Shown here one piece after another: positions 43,094 through 52,067 of a DNA stretch of 64,000 nt. The position numbers were made by a program, and so were the translations under genes. The notes beneath the pieces are model-generated. The model worked only from the letters and a program-made list of their open reading frames with translations, was not told the DNA's origin and ran no database searches. The DNA comes from JAGHKQ01 sp041920565 (lineage in GTDB: Bacteria; Bacillota; Bacilli; Bacillales; Bacillaceae_G), in NCBI GenBank assembly GCA_041920565.1, contig JBHGXS010000001.1, forward strand, positions 35,626 to 99,625. Direction: 5' to 3'. Position 1 is the first letter of the stretch; each line of letters begins with the position of its first letter.

Positions 43094-44302
43094 TTGATTT
43101 CGTTAGAGGATATTTTACGAGCACAAGAAAAGATGAAAAATATTGTTCATGTTACTCCTTTAGATTATTCAAGAACGTTTAGTGAGCTTTCAAATAATGA
43201 AGTGTTCTTAAAGCTTGAAAACTTGCAGAAGACCGGTTCGTTTAAAGTGAGGGGGTCATACAATAAAATCATTTCTCTAGGAAAAGAAGATTTAGAAAAA
43301 GGGGTGATTGCCGCTTCTGCCGGAAATCATGCGCAAGGAGTGGCGTATTCCAGCAACATGCTTGGAATTCCCTGTACAATTGTTATGCCTAAAGGGGCGC
43401 CGCTAAGCAAGGTGTTAGCAACCAAATGGTATGGTGCAAACGTAGAATTACAAGGAGCGGTATTTGATGAAGCGCTTGATTACGCGTTGCAATTGCAGAA
43501 ACAGACAGGTGCTACATTTGTGCATGCGTTCGATGATGAGGCGGTCATTGCCGGTCAAGGAACAGTCGGGTTAGAAATATTAGGGCAGCTACCGGATCTG
43601 GATGCGGTAATTTGTCCGGTTGGCGGCGGCGGACTCATTGCCGGAGTTGCGATGGCGATTAAAGAAAAGAAACCTTCTGTGCGTATTTATGGAGTAGAAG
43701 CCCTGGCTTGTCCCAGCATGAAGCAATCTCTCCAAGAAAGAAAACCGGTAACGGTAGAATCGATGCCGACAATGGCGGATGGAATTGCGGTAAAAAGACC
43801 CGGAGAAACAACTTTTCAACTCATCCAGCAGTATGTTGATGATATTGTTTGTGTAGATGAGATGGAAATCGCTCGAACCATGTTGATGCTGTTAGAACGC
43901 AACAAATTGCTTGTAGAAGGGTCCGGCGCCAGTTCGTTGGCTTCACTTCTTTATCATAAAATTCCGGTTCAAGGGAAAAAAGTTGTATCGATCCTGAGCG
44001 GCGGCAATGTAGATGTGAACTTTATTTCGAGAATTATCGAGCACGGAATGGTAGAGTCCGGACGGTTTGTTCATTTTACGACCACAATTAAGGATAAACC
44101 GGGACAGTTGCAGAAAGTCCTGCAAATTATTGGGGAGCTGGAAGCGAATGTGTTACATGTTTATTTGGAGCGGATTGGGACAAAGGTGTTTCCTGGATAT
44201 GCTCAGCTTCATCTGTCTCTTGAAACGAAGGATAAAGGGCATATCGAAACTATTCTAGATATGTTGAGGAAAAAGGGATATGAAGTAGAAGTGATAGAAT
44301 AA
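43094..44302 (+). CDS. ilvA: Threonine dehydratase (threonine ammonia-lyase)
   Basis: This is a PLP enzyme that deaminates threonine to 2-oxobutyrate, feeding isoleucine synthesis or catabolism. The start is TTG 43094, after GTAGGGGGGGATTCAC. PLP Lys51 is in KTGSFKVRG, and the phosphate loop is CPVGGGGLI. At 402 residues it has one C-terminal ACT-like domain (FTTTIKDKPGQLQKVLQIIGE), as in TdcB/short IlvA forms, not the two ACT repeats of the long biosynthetic enzyme. The choice between ilvA and tdcB naming is open. Confidence 0.87.
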   Translation: MISLEDILRAQEKMKNIVHVTPLDYSRTFSELSNNEVFLKLENLQKTGSFKVRGSYNKIISLGKEDLEKGVIAASAGNHAQGVAYSSNMLGIPCTIVMPKGAPLSKVLATKWYGANVELQGAVFDEALDYALQLQKQTGATFVHAFDDEAVIAGQGTVGLEILGQLPDLDAVICPVGGGGLIAGVAMAIKEKKPSVRIYGVEALACPSMKQSLQERKPVTVESMPTMADGIAVKRPGETTFQLIQQYVDDIVCVDEMEIARTMLMLLERNKLLVEGSGASSLASLLYHKIPVQGKKVVSILSGGNVDVNFISRIIEHGMVESGRFVHFTTTIKDKPGQLQKVLQIIGELEANVLHVYLERIGTKVFPGYAQLHLSLETKDKGHIETILDMLRKKGYEVEVIE

Positions 44303-44346
44303 GACCGGCTTGTAAGAAAAGAAGAAACGGTGCTATGATTGTATAA

Positions 44347-44379
44347 GATTCCTGCTGAGGGCAGGAATCTTTGTCTTTT
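44347..44379 (+). terminator. Threonine dehydratase terminator
   Basis: GATTCCTGC pairs with GCAGGAATC around TGAGG, followed by TTTGTCTTTT. It stands only 25 bases before topB. Confidence 0.75.
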
Positions 44380-44405
44380 GGACGGAACAGTTGAGAGGTG
44401 TTTAT

Positions 44406-46589
44406 ATGAAAACAGTTGTACTGGCAGAAAAGCCTTCTGTCGGAAGAGATATCGCAAGAGTTCTTCATTGTCATAAAAAAGGAAACGGGTATTTTGAAGG
44501 AGATAAGTATATTGTCACTTGGGCGTTGGGGCATTTGGTAACGCTGGCGGACCCGGAAGCGTATGACGAGAAATACAAGACATGGCGCTTGGAGGATTTA
44601 CCAATGCTCCCGTCTTCGTTAAAATTGGTTGTTATTAAACAAACAGGAAAGCAATTTCAAGCGGTAAAGGCACAGTTAAACCGTAAAGATGTAAAAGAAA
44701 TTGTGATTGCGACAGACGCGGGCCGTGAAGGGGAGCTTGTTGCAAGGTGGATTATTGAAAAAGCGAGGGTGCAAAAGCCGATTAAGCGCCTTTGGATTTC
44801 ATCCATTACAGATAAGGCTATTAAGGATGGTTTTAACAAGCTTAGAAACGGAAAAGAATATGAGAATTTATATGCATCCGCTGTCGCGCGTGCCGAGGCG
44901 GACTGGCTTGTTGGTATTAACGCCACTCGAGCGTTAACGACGAAGTACAATGCTCAGCTTTCATGCGGACGAGTGCAAACGCCGACTCTCGCGATGATTG
45001 CGAAGCGGGAAGAAGAAATTAAGAACTTTAAGCCGAAACTCTATTACGGGGTTACGGTGGTTACAGAACATATGAAGCTTATGTGGCAAGACAGCAAAAC
45101 AAAAGATACGAAGACATTTGATAAAGACAAAGCTGATAAGATTTTGGCGGGAATTAAAAATAAATCTGCAGAAGTCTTTGAGGTTGATAAAGTGTATAAG
45201 AAAAGCTATTCGCCTCAATTGTATGATTTAACAGAACTGCAGCGGGATGCTCATAAAATATTTGGATATTCGGCAAAGGAAACTTTATCGATTATGCAAA
45301 AGCTGTATGAACAGCATAAGCTTCTTACCTATCCGCGGACGGACTCCCGATATCTTTCTACGGATATTGTGGACACGTTGCAGGACCGTGTAAAAGCGTG
45401 CAGTGTGAAGCCATATACGAAATTCACAGCTAACATTTTAAAAAGCCCGATTAAAGTTAATAAATCATTTGTAGATAACAGCAAAGTGTCCGATCATCAT
45501 GCCATTATTCCGACCGAGGAATCAGCTGTTTTAAGCTCCTTGAGTGATAAAGAGCGTAAAATATATGACTTAGTGGTCAAACGATTTTTGGCGGTGTTAT
45601 ATCCCCCGTTTGAGTATGAACAAACAACCGTGAAAGCAAAAATTGGACAGGAAACTTTCGTGGCGAAAGGAAAAAGGGTTCTTTCTCAAGGATGGAAAGA
45701 GGTATACGAAAATCGTTTTGAGGATGAAGATGAGTCTGTAGAGCAAACGCTTCCTGTTGTTCAAAAAGGTGACAGCTTAAAAATTTTGCAAGTCACTCAA
45801 ACAAAAGGCGAAACGAAGCCGCCGGCGCCATTTAATGAAGGAACACTTCTTTCAGCTATGGAGAATCCTGTGAAGTATATGGCCGATGAAAGCAAAGATT
45901 TAATTCAAACCATTGGGAAAACAGGCGGGTTAGGAACAGTAGCAACGAGAGCGGATATTATTGAGAAGTTGTTTAATACCTTCTTGATTGAAAAGAAAGG
46001 GAAGGACATTTTTATTACATCCAAAGGGAGACAATTGCTTGAATTAGTACCCGATGAACTGCGGTCTCCTGCTTTAACAGCGGAATGGGAGCAAAAACTT
46101 GATTCTATTTCTAAAGGCTCCCTTAACAAACAGGATTTTATTACTGAAATGAGAAGTTATGCCAAAACAGTTGTAAATCAGATTAAAAACAGTGACAAGA
46201 GGTTTAAACACGACAATATTACCGGTACAAGGTGTCCGGATTGCGGTAAGCTAATGCTTGAGGTTAATGGCAAGAAAGGAAAAATGCTTGTTTGTCAGGA
46301 TCGGGAATGCGGCCATCGTAAAACGGTGGCGAAGCTGACAAATGCAAGATGTCCAAATTGCCATAAACGGTTGGAGCTGCGCGGAGAAGGGGAAGGGCAA
46401 ATCTTTGTATGCAGCTGCGGTCATCGCGAAAAGCTGTCTGCTTTTAATGAACGAAAACAAAAAGAAAAGAACAGCAAGGTTTCCAAAAAAGACATTGCAA
46501 AGTACATGAAGAATCAGAATAAGTCGGATGAGGGACCGTTCAACTCGGCACTGGCTGATGCATTGGCTAAGCTGAAGTTAGATAAATAG
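44406..46589 (+). CDS. topB: DNA topoisomerase III
   Basis: This is a type IA topoisomerase that resolves single-strand entangled DNA, often with RecQ helicases. The start at 44406 (MKTVVLAEKPSVGRDIARV) follows GAGAGGTGTTTAT and gives 727 residues, as in B. subtilis TopB. The TOPRIM domain has LAEKPS and TDAGREGELV, the active-site Tyr is in LLTYPRTDSRYLS at about residue 310, and the C-terminus carries two zinc-ribbon segments (CPDCGKLML...CQDREC and CPNCHKRLEL...CSCGHRE). It is a single-gene unit. Confidence 0.95.
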   Translation: MKTVVLAEKPSVGRDIARVLHCHKKGNGYFEGDKYIVTWALGHLVTLADPEAYDEKYKTWRLEDLPMLPSSLKLVVIKQTGKQFQAVKAQLNRKDVKEIVIATDAGREGELVARWIIEKARVQKPIKRLWISSITDKAIKDGFNKLRNGKEYENLYASAVARAEADWLVGINATRALTTKYNAQLSCGRVQTPTLAMIAKREEEIKNFKPKLYYGVTVVTEHMKLMWQDSKTKDTKTFDKDKADKILAGIKNKSAEVFEVDKVYKKSYSPQLYDLTELQRDAHKIFGYSAKETLSIMQKLYEQHKLLTYPRTDSRYLSTDIVDTLQDRVKACSVKPYTKFTANILKSPIKVNKSFVDNSKVSDHHAIIPTEESAVLSSLSDKERKIYDLVVKRFLAVLYPPFEYEQTTVKAKIGQETFVAKGKRVLSQGWKEVYENRFEDEDESVEQTLPVVQKGDSLKILQVTQTKGETKPPAPFNEGTLLSAMENPVKYMADESKDLIQTIGKTGGLGTVATRADIIEKLFNTFLIEKKGKDIFITSKGRQLLELVPDELRSPALTAEWEQKLDSISKGSLNKQDFITEMRSYAKTVVNQIKNSDKRFKHDNITGTRCPDCGKLMLEVNGKKGKMLVCQDRECGHRKTVAKLTNARCPNCHKRLELRGEGEGQIFVCSCGHREKLSAFNERKQKEKNSKVSKKDIAKYMKNQNKSDEGPFNSALADALAKLKLDK

Positions 46590-46595
46590 AAGAAA

Positions 46596-46628
46596 AATAG
46601 GAAATGCGGCTCGCATTTCCTATTTTTA
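46596..46628 (+). terminator. topB terminator
   Basis: AATAGGAAATGCG pairs perfectly with CGCATTTCCTATT around GCT, followed by TTT. Confidence 0.88.
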
Positions 46629-46711
46629 TATTAAAAAGGATTGGATACAAATTGCGGCGAACATATGAAGGGGTGTATTTTACTGAGAATGAAGTATAAG
46701 GCGGGGAATAT

Positions 46712-47232
46712 ATGAACCAAGAAATCGTATTAGCCGGTAAAGAAGATTTAGAAGATGTCGATGCTCTTTGTACGGTGTGCAAGGAAGATTTATTAAACAA
46801 ACATATTTATCAATGGGACGATCCCTGTCCAAATAAAGAATATTTTCTTTACACTATTGAAGCTAAAGAACTATATATTCTGAGATTATGAGAGTAAAGT
46901 GATTGGTGGAGCAGTATTAAATGAATGGCAGTCTTCTGAATGGGAAGAAGTTAGCTGGGAAAATCGTGACAGCAACTATCTAATTTTTCACTCTCTTTTT
47001 ATTCATCCGGATTATCAAGGTCATGGATACAGGCTTCGATTTATGCAGTTTTGGGAAGAATACGCAAAAGAAAATAGATACGATGGCATTCGCCTGGACG
47101 CTTTTTTAGAAAACAAGAATGCATTGAATTTTTATGAAAGAAGGAGGTATATAAAACGAGGGGGAGGTTTTCTTTGCGCCTAAGCCGAAAGGACACGAAA
47201 CGTATTATTGTTATGAAAAGATGTATAAATGA
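46712..47232 (+). pseudogene. GNAT acetyltransferase with two frameshifts
   Basis: From ATG 46712 the frame reads NQEIVLAGKEDLEDVDALC and on to KELYILRL, where an extra T near 46887 breaks it. The second frame gives SKVIGGAVLNEWQSSEWEEV, the acetyl-CoA region HPDYQGHGYRLRFMQFW (Q/R-x-x-G-x-G/A), and FLENKNALNFYERRRYIKRG. An extra G in the GGGGG run near 47161 then breaks it again; the third frame ends FFAPKPKGHETYYCYEKMYK, a natural GNAT terminus. Both indels lie in or near homopolymers, so sequencing error is possible. Confidence 0.82.
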
Positions 47233-47259
47233 TTACAGCGCCCTTGCTAAAACGAATTC

Positions 47260-47296
47260 AAAAAGTTTCGTTGTTATAATAACAAGACTTTTTTAT
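47260..47296 (+). terminator. Terminator after the GNAT pseudogene
   Basis: AAAAAGT..TTGTTAT pairs with ATAACAAG.ACTTTTT, ending in TTTTTT. The remaining 370 bases up to the flippase gene hold only its promoter. Confidence 0.7.
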
Positions 47297-47516
47297 AATT
47301 ATGAAAGTCCTTCTTATGCGTAGGAGCTGATGTAGTTACTGTGAATCCGCGAGGCATAAACTTGAGTGTTATGTGAAAACTAGAGGTGGGAAAGTAGATG
47401 CATTTCAAATAGAAAAGTACAGAATGAAATACAATAGATTGTTAAAATATAAAATGTGTTTTTGTAATGAAGTCAGTTTGAAAAAATGGCCCTTCTTTGC
47501 TGAGAGATTATAAATT

Positions 47517-47545
47517 TTGATATACACTGCAATCGAATTTATAAT
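47517..47545 (+). promoter_or_regulatory. Promoter of the flippase gene
   Basis: TTGATA (47517-47522) and TATAAT (47540-47545) are separated by 17 bases, giving a 5' leader of about 120 bases. Confidence 0.75.
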
Positions 47546-47673
47546 AAAATGATTAAGTGGGTTTTATCTAATAAAAGTTTATTAAGTGATTCTGTGAGTA
47601 ATAATTTTAGAATCATGATGTTACGGTTGTATATCATGGAAGCACCAGGAAAAGGAGTATATACGTTATTATT

Positions 47674-48936
47674 ATGTCTACAAAAAAAAGATTAATTACT
47701 AATTTTCTATCGTTAGCCAGTGTACAAGGATTAAATTTTATCCTTCCCCTAATTACATTACCATATTTATTACAAGTACTGGGACCAAGTAAGTTTGGGC
47801 TTGTAAGTTTTGCACAAGCGTTCATTCAATACTTCATCCTTTTTACGGATTATGGGTTTATCTTTGTGGCAACAAGAGATATTTCATTAGCACGAGATAA
47901 CAAAAAGCAGCTCTCGATTATTTTTTCAACTGTAATGCTGGTAAGAACGTTATTGTTGATTATCAGTTTTCTTATTTTAGTTGCTCTGGTATATTTTATT
48001 CCGAAATTTCAAAGTGACAGTCTAATTTATTTCCTGACTTTCGGAATGGTTATTGGAAATGTTATGTTTCCTGTTTGGTTCTTCCAAGGGATTGAACATA
48101 TGAAGGTTATCTCCATTCTAAACATTATTTCAAAAGCTATTTTTACTATAGGTATTTTTGTGTTTGTTAAAGAAAAATCCCAATTTCTTTATGTTCCTGT
48201 ATTGAATTCGCTCGGTTATATTGCAATTGGATTAGTATCATTATATTTAATCGTTTTTCGTTATAAAGTTCGCTTTGTCAAGCCGTCTAAAAGTGATATT
48301 GTGCATCAATTGAAAGAAGGCTGGCATATATTTGTTTCCAACATTGTGACAAGTTTATATACAACAAGTAATACGTTCATTTTAGGCTTCTTTGCCAGTA
48401 ACACTGTTGTTGGATACTATTCTAGTGCTGAAAAAGTAGTAAAAGCCATCTTAAGTGTTATAACTCCGCTTGTTCAAACGTTATATCCTTTCTTAAGTAG
48501 AGCGCTACAAGAGTCAAGAGAAAAAACTATATGGATACTTAATAAAATATTCGTTTTGATTACTGTAAGCATGGGTGTATTGTCGCTTTTAGTCGGGTTA
48601 AACGCAAAAATTTTAGTTGATTTAGCTTTAGGTCCTGAATATGAAGCAGCAATCCCTTTGATTAAAATCTTGGCTGTATTACCGTTAATATTGGGGTGGG
48701 CAAACGTGTTTGCGATACTGACAATGATTAACTTTGATTATAAAAAACAGTTATCCCGTATTTATATTGCAGCAAGCACATTGAGTGTAATGTTAATGGT
48801 TATTCTCATCCCGATGTTTAAAGAATACGGAACAGCTTGGAATGCTGTTCTTACAGAGGGCTTTGCTACGCTTTTGATGGCTGTATTTCTTTGGAAAAAG
48901 GGCATTTATGTATGGAAGTGGAGAAGAAAACCTTAA
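47674..48936 (+). CDS. Wzx-type polysaccharide flippase
   Basis: This is a 420-residue MOP-superfamily membrane protein with about twelve helices that moves lipid-linked repeat units across the membrane. The N-terminus NFLSLASVQGLNFILPLITLPYLLQVLGPSKFGLVSFAQA is typical of RfbX-like flippases. The ATG at 47674 sits 16 bases after AAAGGAG, an unusually long gap, so the start is slightly uncertain. It is the first gene of the surface-polysaccharide locus, now cut off from the rest by IS remnants. Confidence 0.87.
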   Translation: MSTKKRLITNFLSLASVQGLNFILPLITLPYLLQVLGPSKFGLVSFAQAFIQYFILFTDYGFIFVATRDISLARDNKKQLSIIFSTVMLVRTLLLIISFLILVALVYFIPKFQSDSLIYFLTFGMVIGNVMFPVWFFQGIEHMKVISILNIISKAIFTIGIFVFVKEKSQFLYVPVLNSLGYIAIGLVSLYLIVFRYKVRFVKPSKSDIVHQLKEGWHIFVSNIVTSLYTTSNTFILGFFASNTVVGYYSSAEKVVKAILSVITPLVQTLYPFLSRALQESREKTIWILNKIFVLITVSMGVLSLLVGLNAKILVDLALGPEYEAAIPLIKILAVLPLILGWANVFAILTMINFDYKKQLSRIYIAASTLSVMLMVILIPMFKEYGTAWNAVLTEGFATLLMAVFLWKKGIYVWKWRRKP

Positions 48937-48967
48937 GTGGTATAGAAGGGGACTTGATTATATTAAC

Positions 48968-49090
48968 CTAGAAGGCTTTTTCTTCTTCCTGCTTCAAGCA
49001 GCGGTAGCAGGTAATTCGGGATAGTCCAATAGATTCAGAAGGTAAATTATATTCATCGTTATTATCCTGCTCATAACAGACTTTATATTT
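48968..49090 (-). pseudogene. C-terminal scrap of an unidentified gene next to the IS630 remnant
   Basis: On the minus strand, just outside the IS630 end, an open frame reads YKVCYEQDNNDEYNLPSESI, GLSRITCYRCLKQEEEKAF and a stop. The composition is protein-like and differs from the AT-rich noise nearby. It could be the tail of a gene cut by the IS insertion. I do not recognise the family. Confidence 0.35.
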
Positions 49091-49099
49091 ATAAAAATA

Positions 49100-49655
49100 T
49101 ATAAATCCAAGTTAACAAACGGACATATGAACACTCTTTACTCGTTTCTTTACCTCGTCTGCTTTCTCAGAAGGTAGTACAAAAACGACTCGATTGCTTC
49201 TCATAAGGCAGGACGATCTTTGTAGTATCGATCGGATAATACTGCCTGTTTGAACCAATTCCAAATCCGTTCCATCAGATTCAGATTTGGAGAGTAAGGT
49301 GGTAAGAAAACGAGTATGAGTCGTTGCTCCCGTTCAGCAAGAAACGGACGCAGCACACAGGCATGGTGATAGTGGGCATTATCGAGCACAAGAATGAAAT
49401 GTTTCTCTGGGTAGCACCGAAGCAAGTATGCTAAAAATTGCTGGAATGTTTGGGCGTTACATGTTTTTGCTTCCATGCAAAGCACTTTCCCTGCTTGAGG
49501 ATAAACCACACCGAACAGATGAAGGGTAGTGTGGGAACCGGAGACCGGGACTTGTTTTTGTTTCCTTTTCTCTTGCCACGTGGCATGCAGTGTTTGTACA
49601 TCACGAATGTGACTCTCATCTTCATATAAAAGCACACAAGAGTCGGTCATTCCGT
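49100..49655 (-). mobile_element. IS630-family remnant, transposase broken
   Basis: On the minus strand the frame from about 49650 encodes the DDE core of an IS630 transposase: LLYEDESHIRD (first Asp), FILVLDNAHYHHA (second Asp) and LPPYSPNLNLMERIW (last Glu). The N-terminal HTH half is missing. A TGA at 49200-49198 replaces the CGA seen in the related copy near 14872, and a one-base loss follows at about 49171 in TACCTTCTGAG. The end TTAACTTGGATTTATATAT is shared with the 14.97 kb copy. Confidence 0.87.
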
Positions 49656-49734
49656 TTTTTTATCATGTCTAACTCTCGTTCAAAGTTCCGTTGCGCTTGT
49701 GCATTTGCTTTCACAAGTACATACGTCGGGCGTG

Positions 49735-50183
49735 TCGAGAATATGACATATGATGAAGATTTAGATGAGTTTATCTGTCAACAAGGAAAACGATTGATGT
49801 TTCAACGAGAAAAGGTACGGAAAACGGAAACGGGCTACGAAAGCGTGAAACGAGAGTATACGTGTCAGGAGTGTGAAGGATGTCCGTTTCAACAAGTATG
49901 CGCCAAAGGAAAAGAAAAGAAGACGATTCAACTGAGCATAAAGAACGTCCAGCAACGGAAAGAGATTCGTGAGAAGCTCTTGAGTGAAGAAGGGCGACAA
50001 GTCTATACGAAACGCATGGCGGAAATTGAAAGTGTGTATGGACAAATCAAACACAACTGAGGATTCCGTCGGTTTCTTCTGCGAGGCCTCTCAAAAATTA
50101 CGGTGGAGTGGGGGCTTATTTGTGTTGCCCATAATCTTCTCAAGAAGGCTGTGATGGACCAAAATCGGTCCATCACAGCCTAA
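49735..50183 (+). mobile_element. IS1182-family transposase C-terminal remnant
   Basis: On the plus strand the frame encodes NMTYDEDLDEFICQQGKRL, YTCQECEGCPFQQVCAKGK with the typical cysteine group, and ESVYGQIKHN, then TGA where CGA (Arg) is expected, and GFRRFLLRGLSKITVEWGL to LKKAVMDQNRSITA. This is the last third of an IS1182-type DDE transposase. It abuts the IS630 remnant head to head, so one element probably inserted into or next to the other and both then decayed. Confidence 0.85.
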
Positions 50184-50295
50184 GAGATAACAAAAAAGGT
50201 TGAAATCAGACAAAATATTTACAAATTTTGTCTGGTTTCAACCAAAAAGAGAAAGTTGACTTCAAAAGGTCACATTTCAGTGACCTTTTGAGTCA
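50145..50295. repeat. Three consecutive hairpins at the IS1182 end
   Basis: GGCTGTGATGGACC/GGTCCATCACAGCC, then GGTTGAAA.CAGACAAAAT/ATTTTGTCTG.TTTCAACC at about 50200-50245, then AAAAGGTCAC/GTGACCTTTT at about 50266-50291. They may form the end of the IS and the terminator for the convergent LCP gene. Confidence 0.6.
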
Positions 50296-50327
50296 GCCTC
50301 TTTTTCTTTAGAAAATATAGGAGATAC

Positions 50328-51353
50328 TTAATTAGTATCTAATGTATTCCTTTTTATTGTTGTAGTCTTTTTGTTTTCCGTTGCATTATTTTTATTATCT
50401 GTAGTAAGTGATTTTAACTGCAGATGCTCCAACAATTTATGGGACAATTCTTCTCTATCTTCTTCTTGTACGATATAGTACCAGATGTTGTCGTCTAATC
50501 GTTCTCCCTCTCCCGGGATTTCGATTTGTTCAATGTTTTTAGCAGCATTTTTATAATGAGCCTGGATTCCCAGCATTTCTTTAAACGTCAAGTTTGTCTT
50601 GATATTTTTCTGGAGGGCATCTAGAATATCATCGTATTTTGCTAAAGAAGAAATTTGCGCCCCCTTATGAAGTACTTGTTCGATGACTTCTCTTTGTCGT
50701 TTTTGTCTTCCAAAGTCGCCGTTTGGATCCGCTTTCCGCATACGGGCATATTGAAGAGCATGTTCTCCATCAAGATGAACGTTTCCTTTTTCTATATATA
50801 CGCCATCTAGTTCAAAGGCAAATGGATTGTTAACATCAATGCCGCCCACGGCGTCTACAATGTCCTTGAATCCTTCCATATTGACTTCTACATAATAATC
50901 TATCGGAATATCAAGGAAATTCTCTACTGTATGAATTGTTATTTCAATTCCGCCGTATGCATAGGCGTGGTTGATTTTATCTTTTTTATTTTTTCCTGCA
51001 ATTAATGTGCGTGTGTCTCGCGGAATGCTGACTAGCTTTGTTGATTTTGTCTCAGGATTTATAGTCAGCACCAAGATTGAATCTGTTCTTCCGTGATCTC
51101 CTTCCCGTTCATCAACACCTACAAGTAAGACAGAAAAAGGGTCTTTTTCTTTGAATTCAAATTTTTCTTCCCGCTTGTCTGACATTTTTCGTGAAATAGG
51201 CTTGTGCATTTTATCGGTTGCTTTTGCAACATCTGAGTATATTTTGTAGGCGAATCCCGTTCCTGCCAGCACAAGGAAGAGAAGTGCAATGAGGAGGACC
51301 CTCAATGCCCTTTTCTTCTTGTTTATTTTATAATTCTCTCTTGAATTTTCCAT
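50328..51353 (-). CDS. LytR-CpsA-Psr (LCP) family ligase
   Basis: This 341-residue membrane-anchored enzyme probably transfers teichoic acid or polysaccharide chains from the lipid carrier to peptidoglycan. One N-terminal transmembrane helix (ALRVLLIALLFLVLAGTGFAY) leaves the rest outside the cell. LCP marks are LLVGVDEREGDHGRTDSILV, LVSIPRDTR with the Arg residues that hold the pyrophosphate, NHAYAYGG, AVGGIDV and LQYARMRK. The start follows AAGGAAGATGTATCT. It faces the IS remnants and is divergent from the glycosyltransferase genes. Confidence 0.9.
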   Translation of the reverse strand: MENSRENYKINKKKRALRVLLIALLFLVLAGTGFAYKIYSDVAKATDKMHKPISRKMSDKREEKFEFKEKDPFSVLLVGVDEREGDHGRTDSILVLTINPETKSTKLVSIPRDTRTLIAGKNKKDKINHAYAYGGIEITIHTVENFLDIPIDYYVEVNMEGFKDIVDAVGGIDVNNPFAFELDGVYIEKGNVHLDGEHALQYARMRKADPNGDFGRQKRQREVIEQVLHKGAQISSLAKYDDILDALQKNIKTNLTFKEMLGIQAHYKNAAKNIEQIEIPGEGERLDDNIWYYIVQEEDREELSHKLLEHLQLKSLTTDNKNNATENKKTTTIKRNTLDTN

Positions 51354-51457
51354 ATAGATACATCTTCCTTTTGAATGTTTATAGTAAAAATCGAGTGAAA
51401 GATTCAGTCTTTTTAACTTCGTAAGCGAATGAAATCGAAAAGGTTTTCATTTGGTTT

Positions 51458-51700
51458 TCAATAATCTTGAATCTGGACACGGATAAACGGATTCTGAATA
51501 ATAAATTTTTCTTCCGCAGAGAATTTTAGTATTGATACCGTTCGATTAATTTTATAATTTAGTATTTTCTGCAAATAAAAAATGTAATAGTTAAGGTGAA
51601 TTTCTTCTTCATTGTGCTGAGCAAACTTTGGATTTTGAATGCATGGTACGATGGGCAGCCGATTTACGCTTATAAACTTGCTGTTTTGAAAAAATGTCAT
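51458..51700 (-). CDS. Small hypothetical ORF
   Basis: This is an 80-codon frame (MTFFQNSKFISVNRLPIVPC...) with an acceptable AAAGGACTAGAT ahead of the ATG. I do not recognise it and the DNA is AT-rich like its surroundings. It could be a small gene or chance; the ribosome binding site is the only positive sign. Confidence 0.3.
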   Translation of the reverse strand: MTFFQNSKFISVNRLPIVPCIQNPKFAQHNEEEIHLNYYIFYLQKILNYKINRTVSILKFSAEEKFIIQNPFIRVQIQDY

Positions 51701-52067
51701 ATCTAGTCCTTTAGATTGTGTTGTTTAAATAATTACATAATTTTTAATGATATGCAAAAAAATGGATTTTTGAAGTTTACGAATAGTCATATAAATTATA
51801 ATGTTTGGATGTTTATTTAGGCAATAGAAACTAAGAAAAAGAGTCGAATTTTATCGTATCCTGTTAAGAAGAGGTACAAATTGAGGATGAATAATGATAT
51901 AATGATGATTTGTGAATAATATAAAAAATTCATGTGAGTGTTTTTCCGTATTCATACTATAGACTTCGGTGCTTTGAGTATGAAACAAGACAGCGTATAT
52001 ATTAGGATGGCAGGGGCTTTATCCGTTCAAAATATATAGGCTGGTTTAAAAAAGGAGAGTGAGACGA
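51701..52067 (+). other. Leader region of the glycosyltransferase cluster
   Basis: The gap is AT-rich. It contains an inverted repeat TTCATACT/AGTATGAA around 51953-51985 and a purine-rich ribosome binding site AAAGGAG at 52051. I see no clear -35/-10 pair with good spacing and no JUMPstart or ops element. Confidence 0.35.

Noticed and set aside
51940..52067. JUMPstart/ops element before the glycosyltransferase genes
   Set aside because: No GGCGGTAGC-type core is present; only a short inverted repeat is seen.
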